DNA from: Brumicola pallidula DSM 14239 = ACAM 615
Lineage (GTDB): Bacteria; Pseudomonadota; Gammaproteobacteria; Enterobacterales; Alteromonadaceae
Direction of reading: 5' to 3'
DNA length: 64,000 nt
Assembly (NCBI RefSeq): GCF_000428905.1
Contig: NZ_KE386814.1
Span: forward strand, 613,758-677,757
Shown here: one piece after another, positions 17,500 to 26,476 of the stretch
How positions within the stretch are numbered: position 1 is the first letter of the stretch
Layout: each line of letters begins with the position of its first letter
Position numbers and translations under genes: made by a program
Notes under the pieces: generated by a model
Databases searched by the model: none
Told to the model about the DNA's origin: nothing
What the model saw: the letters and a program-made list of their open reading frames with translations, nothing else

Positions 17500-18993
17500 T
17501 TAATTGAAAACGAAAGGCGCTAGCCAAACTGATATTATGCTTAGGATAATTAAGCCGCATATATTTAGTAACACCCCAGCTTTAACCATTTGCGGCATTT
17601 TTATTAAACCCGAGGCGAAAACAATCGCGTTTGGCGCGGTGGCAACAGGCAACATGAATGCGCAGCTTGCGGCTAAGGTAATGGGTATACAAAGTAGTAA
17701 TGGGGAAACACCTAACTCAAGTGCGACAGCCGCCACGACAGGTAAAAATGTGGCCGTTGTCGCCAGGTTGCTGGTAAGTTCAGTCAAGAAGATAACAAGT
17801 GCCGTAGCGGCAATAACTAGGGCGAAAATACCAAACGCATCTAAGTAGGATAAATGCCCACCCAACCAACTTGCGAGACCACTTGATGAGACCGCCGCCG
17901 CTAAACTTAAACCGCCACCAAAAAGGATCAGAACGCCCCACGGTAAGCGACTAACATCGTCCCAAATCATGACCTTTTTTTGTTTTTCATTGCCGCTGGG
18001 CAAAATGAATAAAAGCAATGCTGCCGTCATCACAATACCGGTGTCGCTTAAAAAATTAATATCAAATAAAACAGAAATCGGTCTTCTGGCTATCCAGCAC
18101 AAAACCACAAGTGAAAAAACGATGGCAACCCGTTTTTCTGCGGTGCTCATCACGCCCAATTCTTTTTGCAGATCAGATAAGTGTTCATCTACCGATGTGT
18201 TCGCTGGAATATCTACTTTAAAGCTCCAATGTGTAAGCGAATACCAGGCTAAAGGTAGCATGCACAACATTAGGGGCACGCCGACTAACATCCAACTAGC
18301 GAAGGTGATTTTGATGTCGTATTGTTCATTCAAAAATGCAGCAAGCAAGGCATTTGGCGGTGTTCCTACCAGCGTCGCCATACCACCAATCGTTGCAGCA
18401 TACGCCAAGCCTAATAGCATAGCAGTTTGAAACGACTGGGTTTGCTGAGAGCTTAAATGTTGGTTGTTTTCGGCAATCACTTTTGCAACCGACAATGCGA
18501 TTGGCATTAGCATCATGGTGGTCGAGGTATTAGTCATCCACATGGACAATAGGGCGGCAACCAACATAAAGCCGGCTATCAGGCGTTTTCCATCTGTGCC
18601 TGCGTAGTTTAATATTACAAAGGCGATTCGTTTGTGTAAGTTCCAGCGCTCTACCGCCAACGCTAAAATGAATGCGCCTAAAAACAGATAAATAATGGGG
18701 TTAGCATAAGCTGCTGTGGTTTCGGTAATACTAGAAACGCTTAAAAAAGGAAAGGCGATGATAGGTATAAATGCGGTTACGGGAACGGGTATTGCTTCAG
18801 TTGCCCACCAAATCGCCATCCACAAAGCAACCGCCGCGACATTCCATGCTTGCGGCGACATGCTGGTTTGATTTGCACCCAATATCAGCATGAGTGCAAA
18901 TATAGCTGGGCCAACAAGTAAGCCAACAACTTGATATCGTGCTTGTTGCGGCCCTGCATCAGGATTATTCGACTTCAGATTTTGGCTATCCAT
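17500..18993 (-). CDS. SLC13/DASS sodium:carboxylate symporter, copy C
   Basis: A 497-residue polytopic inner-membrane transporter of the divalent anion:Na+ symporter family (VcINDY, NaDC/NaCT). The two substrate/sodium motifs are visible: MTNTSTTMMLMPIA and TELTSNLATTATFLP (the SNT-type motifs; VcINDY has SNT in the second, human NaDCs have SNV). PPNALLAAFL and the C-terminal FMLPVATAPNAIVFASG are also typical. Likely substrates are di- or tricarboxylates or related acidic molecules. It is the most diverged of three paralogues in the island. It follows the M14 carboxypeptidase gene with a 20-nt gap, so they probably share a transcript. Confidence 0.88.
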   Translation of the reverse strand: MDSQNLKSNNPDAGPQQARYQVVGLLVGPAIFALMLILGANQTSMSPQAWNVAAVALWMAIWWATEAIPVPVTAFIPIIAFPFLSVSSITETTAAYANPIIYLFLGAFILALAVERWNLHKRIAFVILNYAGTDGKRLIAGFMLVAALLSMWMTNTSTTMMLMPIALSVAKVIAENNQHLSSQQTQSFQTAMLLGLAYAATIGGMATLVGTPPNALLAAFLNEQYDIKITFASWMLVGVPLMLCMLPLAWYSLTHWSFKVDIPANTSVDEHLSDLQKELGVMSTAEKRVAIVFSLVVLCWIARRPISVLFDINFLSDTGIVMTAALLLFILPSGNEKQKKVMIWDDVSRLPWGVLILFGGGLSLAAAVSSSGLASWLGGHLSYLDAFGIFALVIAATALVIFLTELTSNLATTATFLPVVAAVALELGVSPLLLCIPITLAASCAFMLPVATAPNAIVFASGLIKMPQMVKAGVLLNICGLIILSIISVWLAPFVFN

Positions 18994-19013
18994 TGTGCAA
19001 GCTCTACCTTTTT

Positions 19014-20258
19014 TTAATCAAGATCACTAGGAGATGGCTTGTAAATAAATTGCTCAGGCTCGACAGATAGCATTTTTCTCATTAAGGTTTGCGCTGCTGT
19101 TTGAGCAACATGCGTAATCAGTTCGCGGTTTGTATTGTCGCCCATTTCATACGTAATTGAATGTATGTTGTACTCATCTGCAAGGAATTGTTTAAATACG
19201 CCTCTGCCGGGGCTAGTACCGGGTGAAGGGCGAACGGTAAATGAAGACACCGTTGCCTCTTTTAGTTGCTTCAACCAGTCCTCGGAAAAAGTGGGGGCTG
19301 CAACGGCATAGTCACTTGGCATGGTGTAAAAGATATCTTGTTGGGTTGAATGAAAATCTAATGCGAACACAAGCCGTTGTTGTTCAACCAGTGTTTTATT
19401 TAACCAAGCTTGTACCTGTTGAGTTTCAACTTGGGTAAACTTTCCCCAATCTCTATTTAGGTCGGCGCCTTTGGTGTTGTGACGCCAGTTTCCGTTAGCC
19501 ACACCATCAGGGTTAAGATTAGGAATAATCATGACATTAAAACGGCTTAAAAAGTCAGTATTAAGCTGCTGTTGAGTCGCCAGTTCTTGTACAAAAGAAA
19601 TCAGTGCTAAGGCACCTGTAATTTCGGGTGGGTGCTGGCGGCCAACGATCAAAAGCCATTCTTTGTTTTCAGGTGTAGAATGAACAAGTGCATCAATACC
19701 TCGGCCTTCGGTCGACATACCCAGCGCTTGCAGCTTAAAACCAGATTCTTTCGCCAGCGTTTGGCTCCACTGTGCATAAAATGCATTATCAATGACTTCT
19801 TGGCCTGCAATATAAAAGTCTTGTTGTTGCAGTTGTACATTTATATGAATTGCGTTGTCTATTATATCAAATGGAAGCGCCTGCCATTGCTTACCGTCAA
19901 TGCTCATTTTAGGTAGATATCGCGGTTTTGCTTTTTCACCTTTAATTATAATACTAATTTGCTGATTTTCAGTGCTCTTGTTGACCACTTTAAATGCATA
20001 CCACGGGCTTGGGTTAATAGGGCGATTTTCTGGTTTGCTTAGCAACTCAAATTGGTTTTCAGATAGTTGTTTACATTGGTCTATTTTGCCCGCTTCAAAA
20101 TTGGTTTTAAAGTGCACATTTTTGAATTCGCAAGCGTGTGTTGAGGTACTAAAACACAGTGAAAGCACAGCTAGCGCAATTGCCGCAACCACTGATTTTG
20201 GCGCTCGGTATATTCTAACAAAATGAATAAACGTTGCTGATGAAGATAAAATTAACAT
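19014..20258 (-). CDS. Exported M14-family zinc carboxypeptidase (M14D/cytosolic-CP-like)
   Basis: A 414-residue protein with an N-terminal hydrophobic signal (about 22-42, ending near STHA). An N-terminal beta domain (to about 150) precedes the catalytic domain, as in AGBL/Nna1-type carboxypeptidases. The zinc and catalytic residues are all present: GRQHPPE (His209, Glu212), LNRDW (Asn268, Arg269), DFHST (His303) and TYEMGD (Glu371). Several M14D enzymes remove C-terminal acidic residues, but specificity here is unknown. It sits between the truncated SGNH gene and DASS copy C on one strand with gaps of about 20 nt. Context suggests release of acidic products in the periplasm that the adjacent carboxylate transporters could take up; this is inference. 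Confidence 0.85.
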   Translation of the reverse strand: MLILSSSATFIHFVRIYRAPKSVVAAIALAVLSLCFSTSTHACEFKNVHFKTNFEAGKIDQCKQLSENQFELLSKPENRPINPSPWYAFKVVNKSTENQQISIIIKGEKAKPRYLPKMSIDGKQWQALPFDIIDNAIHINVQLQQQDFYIAGQEVIDNAFYAQWSQTLAKESGFKLQALGMSTEGRGIDALVHSTPENKEWLLIVGRQHPPEITGALALISFVQELATQQQLNTDFLSRFNVMIIPNLNPDGVANGNWRHNTKGADLNRDWGKFTQVETQQVQAWLNKTLVEQQRLVFALDFHSTQQDIFYTMPSDYAVAAPTFSEDWLKQLKEATVSSFTVRPSPGTSPGRGVFKQFLADEYNIHSITYEMGDNTNRELITHVAQTAAQTLMRKMLSVEPEQFIYKPSPSDLD

Positions 20259-20277
20259 TGTTACCCTATTCCTTATT

Positions 20278-20607
20278 CTATTTATAAAAACCGGTTGTCA
20301 CCAACCAGCTCAATTTTTGCAATTTTAAGGCAATAGCTGGTTCGAGGCCAGCGCTGAAAATATTCCCTTCTGGAGTTTGTTGACACAAGACAGAGTATAG
20401 AACACAAGCCATTAAATACGTACCTGCGTTACTTAGATGTTTTAGATCTTTTCGATAGGTGAGTTTAGGCTTATCGCTTGTTTCATTTTTCAGCCCCAAT
20501 ACATCGGGCACAAATAGATCAATTTGGGGAAGCTGTTGTTCAGCAAACCAAAAAGCGACACCTACTGGAACGACCAATACATCCTTCATAGGATGATACA
20601 AAGACAC
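20278..20607 (-). pseudogene. Truncated SGNH-like hydrolase, copy B
   Basis: This frame matches residues 176 to near the end of the complete copy at 25552-26394 (DVLVVPVGVAFW onwards; TYRKDLKH and NAGTYLMACVLYS are nearly identical). The signal peptide, the GNS nucleophile block and the whole N-terminal half are missing. The Asp-His pair survives, but without the catalytic Ser it cannot work as a hydrolase. It lies in the same place after DASS copy B as the full gene does after DASS copy A, so it is the remnant of a tandem duplication with a deletion of about 525 bp. Confidence 0.88.
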
Positions 20608-20638
20608 AACGTGAAGTGTGACGCAGCTAAGCGAGCAC

Positions 20639-22120
20639 TCATGAGAACACCCAGGGCGCTAACCAAACCGCTACTATGCTGAGTATAATCATACCAATAA
20701 TATTTAAAATTAAGCCTGCTCTTATCATTTGCGGAATGTTAAGCACACCTGAGGCAAATACAATGGCATTAGGCGGCGTTGCCACCGGCAGCATAAATGC
20801 GCAACTGGCGGCTAAGGTGATGGGGACGCATAATAGCAGCGGTGACACGCCCAGCTCTAGCGCTACCGCAGCAACAACCGGCAAAAATGTAGCGGCTGTG
20901 GCTACGTTACTAGTCAGTTCGGTTAAAAATATCACCAAACCAGATGCGGCAATAACTAAGGCGAAAATGCCAAATGTGTCAAGGTAGGTCAGATTACTGC
21001 CAAGCCAGGTCGCAAGGCCAGTTGATGATACTGCTGCGGCTAAACTTAAACCGCCACCAAATAAGATGAGGACGCCCCAAGGCAAGCGATTAACATCGTG
21101 CCAAATCATAATTTGAGGTTGTGCTCTATCGCCACTTGGAAGCAAGAACAGCAGCATGGCTGCTGTCATAACAATCCCTGTGTCGGTTAGGAAATCGATG
21201 CCTAACAGGGCAGAAATAGGACGACGGGCAATCCAAAATAGCACCACAAGTGAGAATACCACCGCAACGCGCTTTTCTGCATGACTCATGGCACCTAATT
21301 CATTGCGTAACTTGGTGAGATGTTGATTAACTGCTGGGTTTGCCGGAATATCAATGTTGAAACTCCAGCGAGTAAGTGAATACCAGGCGAGGGGAAGCAT
21401 GCACAACGTGACCGGAACACCGACTAGCATCCAACTGGCAAAGGTAATTTTAATATCATAGTTGTCATTTAGAAAAGCCGCTAAAAGGGCATTTGGTGGC
21501 GTACCAACAAGTGTGGCAAGGCCGCCTATTGTTGCTGCATAAGCAAGTCCTAATAGCATAGCTGCTTGAAAAGATTTGGTTTTTTTCGGGTCTAGATGTG
21601 TGTTGTTATCGGCAATCACTTTGGCAACTGATAGTGCTATTGGCATCAGCATCATGGTGGTGGAGGTGTTTGTCATCCACATCGACAGTAGCGCGGCCAC
21701 AACCATAAAACCGCCAATCAAACGACGTCCATCAGTGCCGGTATAACTGAGAATAGCCAGTGCAATCCTTTTGTGCAAATCCCACCTTTCCACCGCTAGG
21801 GCTAATATAAAGGCGCCTAAAAATAGATAGATAATTGGGTTTGCATAGGCAGAGGTTGCTTCTGCTAAGCTGCTAATTCCTAAAAAAGGAAAAGTGACAA
21901 TGGGTAAAAATGCGGTTACAGGTACTGGCACGGCTTCTGTTGCCCACCATATTGCCATCCACATACCAACAGCGGCGACACGCCAAGCAGCAGGCTCCAT
22001 AGTGGTTTGTGAGTTGTCAAACAACATCATGATGACAAAAATTAGGGGGCCCAATAATAGACCAATGTCTTGATACCGCGCGCGATGTAAATCAGTAGTT
22101 TCAGGCAAGCTTGTGCTCAT
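20639..22120 (-). CDS. SLC13/DASS sodium:carboxylate symporter, copy B
   Basis: 493 residues, a close paralogue of copy A (about 38 differences by eye, roughly 92% identical) and a more distant one of copy C. Substrate motifs MTNTSTTMM and TELTSNVATAATF are intact, as is PPNALLAAFL. Inner-membrane Na+-coupled uptake of a carboxylate-like substrate is predicted. It lies 87 nt downstream of TonB-dependent receptor B on the same strand; the SGNH remnant follows. Differences from copy A are scattered, with no frameshift, so both copies seem to be maintained. Confidence 0.9.
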   Translation of the reverse strand: MSTSLPETTDLHRARYQDIGLLLGPLIFVIMMLFDNSQTTMEPAAWRVAAVGMWMAIWWATEAVPVPVTAFLPIVTFPFLGISSLAEATSAYANPIIYLFLGAFILALAVERWDLHKRIALAILSYTGTDGRRLIGGFMVVAALLSMWMTNTSTTMMLMPIALSVAKVIADNNTHLDPKKTKSFQAAMLLGLAYAATIGGLATLVGTPPNALLAAFLNDNYDIKITFASWMLVGVPVTLCMLPLAWYSLTRWSFNIDIPANPAVNQHLTKLRNELGAMSHAEKRVAVVFSLVVLFWIARRPISALLGIDFLTDTGIVMTAAMLLFLLPSGDRAQPQIMIWHDVNRLPWGVLILFGGGLSLAAAVSSTGLATWLGSNLTYLDTFGIFALVIAASGLVIFLTELTSNVATAATFLPVVAAVALELGVSPLLLCVPITLAASCAFMLPVATPPNAIVFASGVLNIPQMIRAGLILNIIGMIILSIVAVWLAPWVFS

Positions 22121-22207
22121 TCCTTCACCTTTTTTGAGTCGAATGGAAAAATACTAAAGAAGAGAGCAGGCGTCTATATAAAGAGCGCCTGCCAGCAGAC
22201 AGTAGTG

Positions 22208-25207
22208 CTAGAACTTAGCTCTGACATCTAGGTAATAGCTGCGACCGAAATCACGATGTGCATCAGAAAAGAAACCAAAGTAGCGGTCAGCTAATGGTGC
22301 TCGTTCGTTGCTTAAATTTCGAATACCAAAGCGAACTCTGGTGTCCACATCGTTAACATCAAAGCGATAATCAAGCGTCGCATTATAGGTTGTCATGGAG
22401 GGTATGATATATCGAGTACCATCTTCAAGTGTCAATGAACTCTGATAAAAACTCCCAATTCTATTGCCACTCAGTGAAGCGCCAAACGAATCTTTTCTCC
22501 ATGAAACTCTAGCAGAATGACGTTGTTCCTGATTGCCATCTTGGCCAATCAAGTCAGCAAAACCAGAAACAGGATAGCTAGCCGGTATTAAACCACTCTC
22601 TTGCGCTTGCACTAGAATGGCAGCATTACCGCCAGCCTCCTGTTCAAACTCTTCAATGAAAGAGCCGTTATAGCTGAGCTTGAATTTACCCACGGTAGTG
22701 TCGATATCATAATAAACACCAATATCGTAGCCCGCTAGGTTACGGTTATCTAGGTTCGCATATTGATCGTCAATAAAGCGAATGTCACCGGCAGGGCATA
22801 TTCCTGATGCTGTATATATTGCTGCTTCATCACTACTTGCGTCGGTGCGTGTCACTGCCGAGTTAAATTGGTTTGAGTCGCAATTACTATTGCCATTTTC
22901 AAGTCTAAGGAATAGATCTAATAGTGTGTGGTTTTCTTCACCAAATAATCCAATGGTATTTTCTTTTTCTATTGACCAATAGTCAAAGGTTAAGGTGAAG
23001 TCTTGGTTTGGTGTAAAAACAAAGCCTAAAGACGTGTTAATCGACTCCTCAGGTTCAAGAGCATCGCTACCTTGCGCAATACGTTGTATTGAATTTCGAC
23101 AATCCAGCGTATCTTGCTCAATGTCGCCACCATTTTCTGCGGCGTATAAGCACGCATAATCGGTGCGCGTGTTGTTTCGAGCCACAATACTTTCGTTAAT
23201 GGTGACTAAGTTAGGTGCTCTGAAGGCTTCAGACCATGAACCTCGCAACAGCAACGACTCGATAGGGCGATAGCCAAAGGCGAGTTTGCCAACGGTTGTG
23301 CTACCAACATCAGAAAAGTCTTCGTAGCGTATTGCTGCCTGCATATCAAAATTTTCAAACAGTGGAATTTGTAATTCAGCAAACACCGATACTACATCTC
23401 TTTCGCCGCTATTATCTGGCGTAGGGCTTGAGTTAACAACGTCAGAAACAAAGGGGTAGGTATCACCTTCGTAGTCGGTAAATACGATAGTTCCATCCAG
23501 TCTGTCGTCTCGATCATCAATGAAAGACTCTTCACGATATTCGAAACCAATCACAAAGCTGAGAGGACCAGCGGGCAGTTCATAAAGGTCAGCGTTTGCG
23601 AACTTTGCATCAAGCATCGTCAGTTCAGTTTCATTCTTGCGCACAACATCAATCAACGCGCGCTCAATATTTGAATCTAAACCGCCACTAAACGGATTGT
23701 ACGCGGCAGGCGTGGGGTCAAATAAAGCCTCAGACATTAAAATATTCGATACCCGATTTTTGGTAATATCTTCTTTGGTGGCTTTTGAATGCAAAAATGC
23801 GGCTTCCCAATCCCACTCACCAAATGAGCCTCTTAGTCCTTGTAGGAAACGATAGGTATCGCCGTCATTATTAACGATCCGTGGCAACTCAGCAAAACGA
23901 TAATTATCAATAGTCAGTTCTAAACCACTGCAAGGTACGTCTGGGATCAATGCGTTATCTAGTCTGTTCGGTGAGCCACAAGGACCGAAAGGATTGTAAT
24001 AGTTTTCAGCACCAACGCGCAGTTTTGAGGTACTGAACGAGGCTGTTGCATGACGGCGTAAATTTGTTTTAGACTGGTAAAAGGACACTTCTGTAAAGCT
24101 TTCCATGCCATTTTCAAATTCATGATTCACAAACAAAAACATACTCGCGCGCTGTAGCTCTGAACTTAAATCACGATCCGCGTTTAAGTTCAGTCTATTG
24201 GTGCCTTGACCATCAATACCACCACAGGTTGTCGCATTTAGCGCGTATTGGCAACGTGCGTCACCAATAGGGAAGGTTTCAAACTCACCTGAGCTATCGG
24301 TAAATATATCTCTGACGCCAGCACCAGAGGCGCTGCTGACTAAATCAAATTGTCCGAATAGTGAATTTGCTGAATTGTTTCTAAATGCGAAGTCACCAAA
24401 CCAAGGTGAGTCTTCAGGCACGCGATCCCTAAAGTCTGAATTAGACCACCTTGGATCGTCTTGTGAATTGACTCTGTCGCGCGAGAAATAGTTAAAAAAT
24501 GTACTGACGTTGGTGCGGCCATTATTGAAGTCTTTACCCCATTCAACCGTTAGCGTTTGTGTATCACGGGGTATTTCGTCGTATTCTGACCAGCGACCAG
24601 ATACGGTCAGTCCAACAAAGTTTGATTTTACAACGTGGTTTACCACGCCCGCTACCGCGTCGGCACCGTAAATAGCAGAAGCGCCGTCTCGAAGTACTTC
24701 TACGCGACTCAAACCTGCGATAGGAATGGTGTTAACATTAACCGAGTTGACGGGTACAAAACTACCACCAACTTCTTCAGTTTGATAGGATGCTGAATTA
24801 ACCATCCTGCGACCATTCAGTAACACTAATGTGTTACCGGTGCCTAAATTTCTGAGGTTATAGGTACCAATATCACCGCGAGCAGAATTCACACCGCCGC
24901 CAATATTTTCAGCTTCATTAAAGAAGTTTTGTCCATTCTCAGGGATGAGTTGTAGTAAATCATCCAGTGAATCGATGCCTAATTCGCCAATCATTTCCGA
25001 GTCAATGACGGAAACGGCTAAGGCTTCAGCTACCTGTCCACCGCGTATGTTTGAACCAATAACTTGTATTTTTTCTATCTCTTTATCATCACTTTTGATT
25101 TCGGCTTGTTGTGCAAAAGCAGAAATCGACAACACTGACGCAATTGTTAACGACAGCAATTTGGGTGCAAAAGTGACTAGTTTGTTGTGTGGTGCAGAAT
25201 TCTTCAT
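22208..25207 (-). CDS. TonB-dependent outer-membrane receptor, copy B
   Basis: A 999-residue receptor. Signal peptide ends near SISAFA (about residue 32); then KEIEKIQVIGSNIRG serves as the TonB-box/plug entry. The plug contains LLQLIPENGQN, YNLRNLGTGNTLVLLNGRRM and EVLRDGASAIYGADAVAGVVN; a large barrel follows, ending in the aromatic C-terminal residue (DVRAKF). There is no N-terminal signalling (STN) domain, so it is a plain transporter rather than a FecA/FpvA-type transducer. It energises uptake of a large or scarce ligand through TonB-ExbBD. It is paralogous over its full length to copy A. Ligand unknown; the neighbouring SLC13 transporter argues against an iron-siderophore role. Confidence 0.93.
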   Translation of the reverse strand: MKNSAPHNKLVTFAPKLLSLTIASVLSISAFAQQAEIKSDDKEIEKIQVIGSNIRGGQVAEALAVSVIDSEMIGELGIDSLDDLLQLIPENGQNFFNEAENIGGGVNSARGDIGTYNLRNLGTGNTLVLLNGRRMVNSASYQTEEVGGSFVPVNSVNVNTIPIAGLSRVEVLRDGASAIYGADAVAGVVNHVVKSNFVGLTVSGRWSEYDEIPRDTQTLTVEWGKDFNNGRTNVSTFFNYFSRDRVNSQDDPRWSNSDFRDRVPEDSPWFGDFAFRNNSANSLFGQFDLVSSASGAGVRDIFTDSSGEFETFPIGDARCQYALNATTCGGIDGQGTNRLNLNADRDLSSELQRASMFLFVNHEFENGMESFTEVSFYQSKTNLRRHATASFSTSKLRVGAENYYNPFGPCGSPNRLDNALIPDVPCSGLELTIDNYRFAELPRIVNNDGDTYRFLQGLRGSFGEWDWEAAFLHSKATKEDITKNRVSNILMSEALFDPTPAAYNPFSGGLDSNIERALIDVVRKNETELTMLDAKFANADLYELPAGPLSFVIGFEYREESFIDDRDDRLDGTIVFTDYEGDTYPFVSDVVNSSPTPDNSGERDVVSVFAELQIPLFENFDMQAAIRYEDFSDVGSTTVGKLAFGYRPIESLLLRGSWSEAFRAPNLVTINESIVARNNTRTDYACLYAAENGGDIEQDTLDCRNSIQRIAQGSDALEPEESINTSLGFVFTPNQDFTLTFDYWSIEKENTIGLFGEENHTLLDLFLRLENGNSNCDSNQFNSAVTRTDASSDEAAIYTASGICPAGDIRFIDDQYANLDNRNLAGYDIGVYYDIDTTVGKFKLSYNGSFIEEFEQEAGGNAAILVQAQESGLIPASYPVSGFADLIGQDGNQEQRHSARVSWRKDSFGASLSGNRIGSFYQSSLTLEDGTRYIIPSMTTYNATLDYRFDVNDVDTRVRFGIRNLSNERAPLADRYFGFFSDAHRDFGRSYYLDVRAKF

Positions 25208-25247
25208 GGGTGTTCCCGTTGTTATTATTGTGTGCCTAATATTTTAT

Positions 25248-25274
25248 TAACGCGCTTACCGTGAAAAACCCCTA
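25248..25274 (-). promoter_or_regulatory. Shared two-box motif upstream of receptor B
   Basis: On the minus strand: TAGGGGTTT, 12 nt, GCGTTA, with the second box about 41 nt before the ATG. The same boxes occur at 31072-31097 in front of receptor A with an 11-nt spacer. The boxes are conserved while the spacer is not, as expected for a promoter or operator. It could be an ECF-sigma promoter; this is inference. Confidence 0.5.
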
Positions 25275-25542
25275 TTTAAGAAAATAAAAAAATATAATTT
25301 GGAGCAACTTAATTGAACATCTGGTGCGATTAGAGCGCACAAACGAAGCGTAATTATTAATCTATATGGGTAATATGAGGGAGCAGGTGGCTGTGCAAAA
25401 TTCGCTTTCAGCCAATAAACGTAGAGACGGGGTCTTGATTGGGATTGACTCTCAGGAGATAAGATCCAAGCTTATAGAATAGAAAACATATCGAGCTGAA
25501 ATGTCACGAAAATAAGTTTGTTTTTATTGCTTTGGTATTGTT
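25275..25542. other. Spacer between the two duplicated units
   Basis: Non-coding and AT-rich near receptor B, separating it from the SGNH hydrolase of unit A. No gene or clear terminator is visible. Confidence 0.5.
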
Positions 25543-25563
25543 CCTTATTCCTTATTCCTTATT
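25543..25563. repeat. 7-bp tandem repeat over the SGNH-A stop codon
   Basis: Three perfect copies of CCTTATT. The stop codon of the SGNH hydrolase (25552-25554 on the plus strand) lies inside the middle copy, so the last codons of the protein are encoded by the repeat. Confidence 0.8.
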
Positions 25564-26394
25564 TTGCTTATAAAATCCAGATGTCACCAACCAGCTCAAT
25601 TTTTGCAGTTTTAAGGCAATGGCTGGATCGAGCCCCGCTGTGAAAATATTGCCTTCCGGGGATTTTTGGTACAACGCAGAATATAGAACACAAGCCATTA
25701 AATACGTACCTGCGTTACTTGGGTGTTTCAGATCTTTTCGATAGGTGAGTTCAGCGTTGTCGCTTGTTTTGTTTTTCAGCCCCAATACATCGGGCACAAA
25801 TAGGTCAATTTGAGAGAGTTGTTGTTCCGCAACCCAAAAAGCGACACCTACAGGAACCACTAATACGTCGAGTTCGTTGGCCAATGACGTGTAGGCATTG
25901 GCAAGGTCAATGCCCATGTCAGGTTGCCCTTTGTAACCCCAAGTCATCAGTAAGATAGGTTGTAGTTGCTGGGCTTTAATTAGGCTGACCGCTTGTTTTA
26001 CCGATTTTTTAAATCTCTCCCGGGTTTTTGGATCAATCGGCTCGTTGCTGTGTCCTTGCAAAATTACCGCTTCCCAAGTGCCTTTTGGTTTACTTAGTAA
26101 GTAAGTTAAGTCATCTATGTGTTCATGCATATATCCGCCGGACAATGTTGACAAGCGGAGTCGATTTTTACCTACTTGCCATTCATCGTTCGCTCTAATT
26201 AAGCTGCCAAGGTGGTTGTGTACGCCATTGTTATAAAAGCTAAAGCTATTACCGATGAACAGGGCTTTTTTTACCTCGTCAGCAGGCACAACATTGGCTT
26301 GAATTAGCGTGGTCTTTTGGTTTTGTGCCAGCCCATTTAATGACAATGTGCACAGCACCGCTAATACAAAAAAGTTTACTACTGTGTTTTTCAT
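25552..26394 (-). CDS. Exported SGNH/GDSL-like hydrolase (DUF4886-like), copy A
   Basis: 280 residues with a signal peptide (about 1-23, cleavage near GLAQ). The nucleophile block is ALFIGNSFSFYNNG (Ser50), followed by a conserved-Gly block (LSGGY) and ILQGHSNEP. The last block DLKHPSNAGTYLMACVLY supplies Asp221 and His224. This order fits the SGNH hydrolase fold of the DUF4886 type, i.e. an esterase, deacetylase or lipase-like enzyme acting in the periplasm. The natural substrate is unknown. It lies 76 nt downstream of DASS copy A and is the third gene of unit A; copy B is a truncated relic. It might remove an acyl group before transport, but nothing in the sequence proves this. Confidence 0.78.
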   Translation of the reverse strand: MKNTVVNFFVLAVLCTLSLNGLAQNQKTTLIQANVVPADEVKKALFIGNSFSFYNNGVHNHLGSLIRANDEWQVGKNRLRLSTLSGGYMHEHIDDLTYLLSKPKGTWEAVILQGHSNEPIDPKTRERFKKSVKQAVSLIKAQQLQPILLMTWGYKGQPDMGIDLANAYTSLANELDVLVVPVGVAFWVAEQQLSQIDLFVPDVLGLKNKTSDNAELTYRKDLKHPSNAGTYLMACVLYSALYQKSPEGNIFTAGLDPAIALKLQKLSWLVTSGFYKQNKE

Positions 26395-26437
26395 AAATCA
26401 AAACCTCTTAATGTCGTATTCCATTGTTCTTTTACCA

Positions 26438-26476
26438 GAGCCTGTCACGAGAGCCTGTCACGAGAGCCTGTCACGA
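26438..26476. repeat. 13-bp tandem repeat over the DASS-A stop codon
   Basis: Three perfect copies of GAGCCTGTCACGA. The TGA stop of DASS copy A (26471-26473, minus strand) lies within the last copy, and the rest fills most of the spacer before the SGNH start. Copy B of the locus has no such array. Confidence 0.9.
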